A DNA stretch of 5,249 nucleotides. Source: Acetobacteraceae bacterium (GTDB lineage Bacteria > Pseudomonadota > Alphaproteobacteria > Acetobacterales > Acetobacteraceae). Position 1 is the first letter of the stretch; each line of letters starts with the position of its first letter. Shown piece by piece: positions 1 through 5,249 of the stretch. Location of the stretch: NCBI GenBank assembly GCA_027323595.1, contig DAHWBL010000085.1:1-5249 (forward strand), written 5' to 3'. Both the position numbers and the translations under genes were made by a program. Below the pieces are notes generated by a model. It saw nothing but the letters and a program-made list of their open reading frames with translations, searched no databases and had not been told where the DNA came from.

Positions 1-1
1 G

Positions 2-1441
2 CGTGTGGTCGCCGACGCCGCCACCCGCAAAAATCTGATCGAGACCGGGCTTGCCGGCCTGGCCGCCGCCGAGAATCTCGCCATCGTCAACGATCCTGGC
101 CTGCTCGACGAGGTTGCCGGGCTGGTCGAGTTTCCGGTGCCTCTGCTCGGCCGCATCGATGCGCGCTTCATGGACCTGCCGCCCGAGGTGATGGAGGTGT
201 CGATGCGGGTCAATCAGCGTTATTTCGCCCTGCGTGACGCCGCCGGCCGCCCGGCCGCGCGGTTCGCCTTCGTCGCCAACATCGAGGCATCCGACGGCGG
301 AGCAGCGATCATCGCGGGCAACGAGCGGGTGCTGCGCGCGCGCTTTTCGGATGCGCGGCATTTTTGGGATCTCGATCGGCGCACGCCGCTCGTCGGGCGC
401 GTGCCCGCGCTCGATGGTGTCACCTTTCACGCCAGGCTCGGCAGCCAGGGCGCGCGGGTGCGCCGGCTGGTGAGTCTGGCCGGCTATCTGGCGCCGATGG
501 TGGAGGCCGACCCCGCTTTGGCCAGCCGCGCGGCCCTGCTCGCCAAGGCCGATCTGGCCACCGGCATGGTCGGCGAATTCCCCGAGTTGCAGGGCGTGAT
601 GGGCGGCTATTACGCGGCGCATGACGGCGAGCCCGCCGAGGTGGCCGACGCCATCGCCCAGCACTATCAGCCGCGCGGTGCGGGCGACGCGGTGCCGGCC
701 GCGCCGGTGGCGGTGGCGCTGGCGCTGGCCGACCGCATCGACCAGCTCGCCGGGTTTTTCTCGGCGGGCGAGAAGCCGACCGGCTCGGGCGACCCCTATG
801 CGCTGCGTCGCGCCGCGCTGGGCGTCATTCGGCTGGTGCTGGATAACGGGCTGCGGCTGAACCTGCGCGCGGGCCTCGCCGAGGCGGCCGCGCAGTTCGA
901 CCCGCCGGCGGACCCCGATGAGCTGCTGGGCTTCATCGCCGAGCGGCTGCGCGTGCAGTTGCGCGCCGAGGGTGCGCGCCATGACATTCTCGCGGCCATT
1001 CTCGCCGGCGGGATCGATGACGATCTCACCCGGCTGATCGCGCGCACCCAGGCGGTGGCGGTGGTGCTGGCCGGCCAGGCGGGCGCGGACCTGCTCGCGG
1101 GGTATCGGCGGGCCGCCAACATCCTGCGCATCGAGGACAAGAAGGACGGGCCGCATCAGGGCAGCCCGGACCCCGCTTTGCTCGTCGAACCCGCCGAGCG
1201 CGGCCTCGCCGAGGCGCTGGCCCTGATCGGCCCGGCGGTCGATGGCTGCCTGCGCGCGGAGGCCTTCGCCGCGGCCATGGACGCCATGGCCGGGCTGCGC
1301 GCCCCGCTCGACGCGTTCTTCGCTGATGTCACCGTGAACGATCCCGAACCAAAATTGCGCCGCAATCGTCTGCTGCTGCTGCGCGCGGTTCGCGATACCA
1401 TGCATGTTGTCGCGGATTTTTCCGCCATCGAGGGCCAGTAG
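2..1441 (+). CDS. glyS: Glycyl-tRNA synthetase beta subunit, C-terminal part (5' end outside window)
   Basis: This is the beta subunit of the bacterial alpha2/beta2 glycyl-tRNA synthetase, a cytoplasmic enzyme. The alpha subunit (GlyQ) holds the aminoacylation site and beta supplies most of the tRNA recognition. The frame is open from base 2 to a TAG at 1439-1441, giving about 480 residues. Family members are roughly 690-700 residues, so about 200 N-terminal residues and the true start lie to the left; the GTG at base 5 is not a start. Family blocks seen in order are PPEVMEVSMRVNQRYF (about 178-225), GNERVLRARFSDARHFWD (about 317-372), the HD-type domain block GEFPELQGVMGGYYAAHDGE (572-631, His-Asp pair at 620-625), HYQPRGAGDAVP (about 662-697), and DPYALRRAALGVIRL (about 791-835). 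The C-terminal anticodon-binding-like domain ends with KLRRNRLLLLRAVRDTM (1352-1402). No frameshift or internal stop is visible. The last codons overlap the ppdK ribosome binding site. Identification is secure from the many family blocks. Confidence 0.97.
   Translation, partial: RVVADAATRKNLIETGLAGLAAAENLAIVNDPGLLDEVAGLVEFPVPLLGRIDARFMDLPPEVMEVSMRVNQRYFALRDAAGRPAARFAFVANIEASDGGAAIIAGNERVLRARFSDARHFWDLDRRTPLVGRVPALDGVTFHARLGSQGARVRRLVSLAGYLAPMVEADPALASRAALLAKADLATGMVGEFPELQGVMGGYYAAHDGEPAEVADAIAQHYQPRGAGDAVPAAPVAVALALADRIDQLAGFFSAGEKPTGSGDPYALRRAALGVIRLVLDNGLRLNLRAGLAEAAAQFDPPADPDELLGFIAERLRVQLRAEGARHDILAAILAGGIDDDLTRLIARTQAVAVVLAGQAGADLLAGYRRAANILRIEDKKDGPHQGSPDPALLVEPAERGLAEALALIGPAVDGCLRAEAFAAAMDAMAGLRAPLDAFFADVTVNDPEPKLRRNRLLLLRAVRDTMHVVADFSAIEGQ
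1430..1434 (+). promoter_or_regulatory. Ribosome binding site of ppdK, inside the glyS tail
   Basis: GAGGG lies 8 bases before the ATG at 1443 and within the last codons of glyS. It supports 1443 as the ppdK start over the in-frame upstream ATG at 1404, which would add 13 residues with no family resemblance. Because the site is covered by ribosomes finishing glyS, ppdK translation is probably coupled to glyS translation (inference). Confidence 0.75.
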
Positions 1442-1442
1442 C

Positions 1443-4112
<2,670 letters not shown>

Positions 4113-4124
4113 GGCGGGCAGAAC

Positions 4125-4132
4125 AGGGGGAG
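4125..4132 (+). promoter_or_regulatory. Ribosome binding site of the MFS gene
   Basis: AGGGGGAG stands 4 bases before the ATG at 4137, with its AGGGGG core 6 bases away. It is the only good purine-rich site nearby and fixes the transporter start. The whole ppdK-to-MFS gap is 24 bases (4113-4136). That is too short for a terminator hairpin plus a promoter, so read-through from ppdK is likely. Confidence 0.75.
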
Positions 4133-4136
4133 CCGG

Positions 4137-5249
4137 ATGACGGCGAGCAAGGAGCTGCGGGTCAATTCGCTGATCGGCACCAACCATGCGCTGTCGCATT
4201 TCTACCAGCTCTGCCTCGCGCCGATGTTCGTGCCGCTGCATGACGCGTTCGGCGCGAGCTACACCGAGCTCGGCCTGCTCGCCGCCACCATGCTGTTCTT
4301 CACCGGCGCGCTGCAAACCCCGATGGGGGTGCTGGTGGACCGCATCGGCGCGCGGCCGTTCCTGATCGGCGGGTCGCTGGCCATGGCGGGCGGCATGCTG
4401 GCCATGGGCTTTGCCACCCATTTCTGGCAGTTGCTGGTGCTGTCAGCCATCTCGGGGATCGGCAACTCCGTGATCCACCCGGCCGATTACGCGATCCTGT
4501 CCGGCTCGATCCGCAAGGAGGTGATCGGCCGGTCGTTCGCGGTGCACAGCTTCAGCGGCAATATCGGCTACGCCATCGCCCCGAGCCTGATGGTGGCGAT
4601 GACCGGGCTGGTCGGCTGGCGCGGCGCGCTGATCGGCGCGGGGCTGCTGGGGCTGCTCGCGGTCGCTGCCATCGCGCTGCAATCGCGGGTGCTGGCCGAC
4701 CAGACCCGCCCGGCGCGCGACACCGCCTGGCGCACCCGCGACCTGTTCACCTCGCGCACGCTGTGGCTGTTCTTCGCCTTCTACATGCTGAGCGCGATGG
4801 CGGTCTCGGGCATGCAGAACTGGCTGATCACCGTGCTGCACCAGGTGAACGGCTTTGAGATCGCCATCGGGTCCACCGCGCTCACCATCTTTTTGGTGTG
4901 CAACTCCGCCGGCACGCTGCTCGGCGGGTGGGTGGCCGACCATATGCCGCGGCACATGCTGACCATGTCGATCAGCTTTACCATCATCCCCTCGCTGCTG
5001 ATCGCGCTGGCCGCGTTCATCGCACTCACGCCAGCCACCCTGTTCGTGCTGCTCGCGGTCGCCGGCTTCACCATGGGGGCCTCACGCACCCCGCGCGACG
5101 TGATGCTGAAGGAAGCCTCGCCGCCCGGACAGATCGGCAAGGTGTTCGGCTTTGTTTCCTCCGGCCTGCCGTTCGGCTCGGCGATCACGCCATTGCCGTT
5201 CGGCTGGCTGATGGACCACGCCCACCCGCAACTGGTGCTGCCACTGGCC
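4137..5249 (+). CDS. MFS transporter, FSR-like, substrate unknown (3' end outside window)
   Basis: This is an inner-membrane secondary transporter of the major facilitator superfamily. The frame runs from ATG 4137 to the window edge without a stop, giving 371 residues. About 11 hydrophobic segments can be picked out, roughly 12-34, 43-66, 75-94, 97-121, 134-157, 160-182, 207-233, 245-267, 274-296, 299-316 and 333-357. The 12th helix and C-terminus, perhaps 30-50 residues, are missing. MFS motif A between helices 2 and 3 is GVLVDRIGAR (64-73), and a degenerate copy, GGWVADHMPRH (263-273), sits in the second half, as expected for the duplicated 6+6 fold. NHALSHFYQ (16-24), FGASYTELGLL (38-48), GIGNSVIHPADYAIL (107-121), and RTPRD followed by GKVFGFVSSG (317-343) resemble the fosmidomycin-resistance-like branch. 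A polar loop at about 184-206 separates the two halves. The start follows a strong ribosome binding site and lies 24 bases after ppdK. Neither the substrate nor the direction of transport can be read from the sequence; export of small molecules and organic acid transport are both possible. Confidence 0.93.
   Translation, partial: MTASKELRVNSLIGTNHALSHFYQLCLAPMFVPLHDAFGASYTELGLLAATMLFFTGALQTPMGVLVDRIGARPFLIGGSLAMAGGMLAMGFATHFWQLLVLSAISGIGNSVIHPADYAILSGSIRKEVIGRSFAVHSFSGNIGYAIAPSLMVAMTGLVGWRGALIGAGLLGLLAVAAIALQSRVLADQTRPARDTAWRTRDLFTSRTLWLFFAFYMLSAMAVSGMQNWLITVLHQVNGFEIAIGSTALTIFLVCNSAGTLLGGWVADHMPRHMLTMSISFTIIPSLLIALAAFIALTPATLFVLLAVAGFTMGASRTPRDVMLKEASPPGQIGKVFGFVSSGLPFGSAITPLPFGWLMDHAHPQLVLPLA

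Noticed and set aside
705..735. GGTGGC/GGCGCT-like short tandem pattern in glyS
   Set aside because: It is explained by the coding of a run of Val, Ala and Leu residues with GC-rich codons; no true repeat unit persists.
1404..1442. Upstream in-frame ATG as the ppdK start
   Set aside because: It would overlap glyS by 38 bases and add a 13-residue leader unlike PPDK proteins. The ATG at 1443 has a well-spaced ribosome binding site and begins with the family-typical MTKFVYSFG.
4443..4955. Minus-strand open frame (170 codons) opposite the MFS gene
   Set aside because: The plus strand encodes clear membrane helices and MFS motifs here. The reverse translation is an Arg/His/Gln-rich shadow.

Overview
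The window is strongly GC-rich, with G or C at most third codon positions. It reads as a housekeeping chromosomal segment of an alphaproteobacterium. The glyS to ppdK order and the protein style suggest Rhodospirillales, perhaps Acetobacteraceae, but that family-level guess is inference only. All three genes lie on the + strand and fill nearly the whole window. I see no RNA gene, mobile element, CRISPR array, repeat family or factor-independent terminator between genes.

Layout: (1) bases 2-1441 hold the C-terminal two thirds of the glycyl-tRNA synthetase beta subunit (glyS), cut by the left edge. (2) After a single intervening base, 1443-4112 holds a complete pyruvate, phosphate dikinase (ppdK, 889 aa) with its ATP-grasp, phosphohistidine and PEP/pyruvate barrel domains and all the key catalytic residues I checked. 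(3) After 24 bases with a strong purine-rich ribosome binding site, 4137 to the right edge holds the first 371 residues of a major facilitator superfamily (MFS) transporter resembling the fosmidomycin-resistance-type (FSR-like) branch. It is cut before its last membrane helix.

The spacing (1 and 24 bases, no terminator) suggests one transcription unit, probably starting at a glyQ gene left of the window. The functional links are loose. GlyS charges tRNA-Gly together with GlyQ. PpdK interconverts pyruvate and phosphoenolpyruvate, so it sits at the glycolysis/gluconeogenesis switch. The transporter's substrate cannot be read from the sequence.

I looked for an undescribed system and did not find one. 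The remaining observations are modest: a very tight glyS/ppdK junction, a conserved regulatory threonine beside the PpdK catalytic histidine, a terminator-like hairpin plus T-run inside ppdK, AT-richer gene tails, and an uncharacterised transporter coupled to ppdK.
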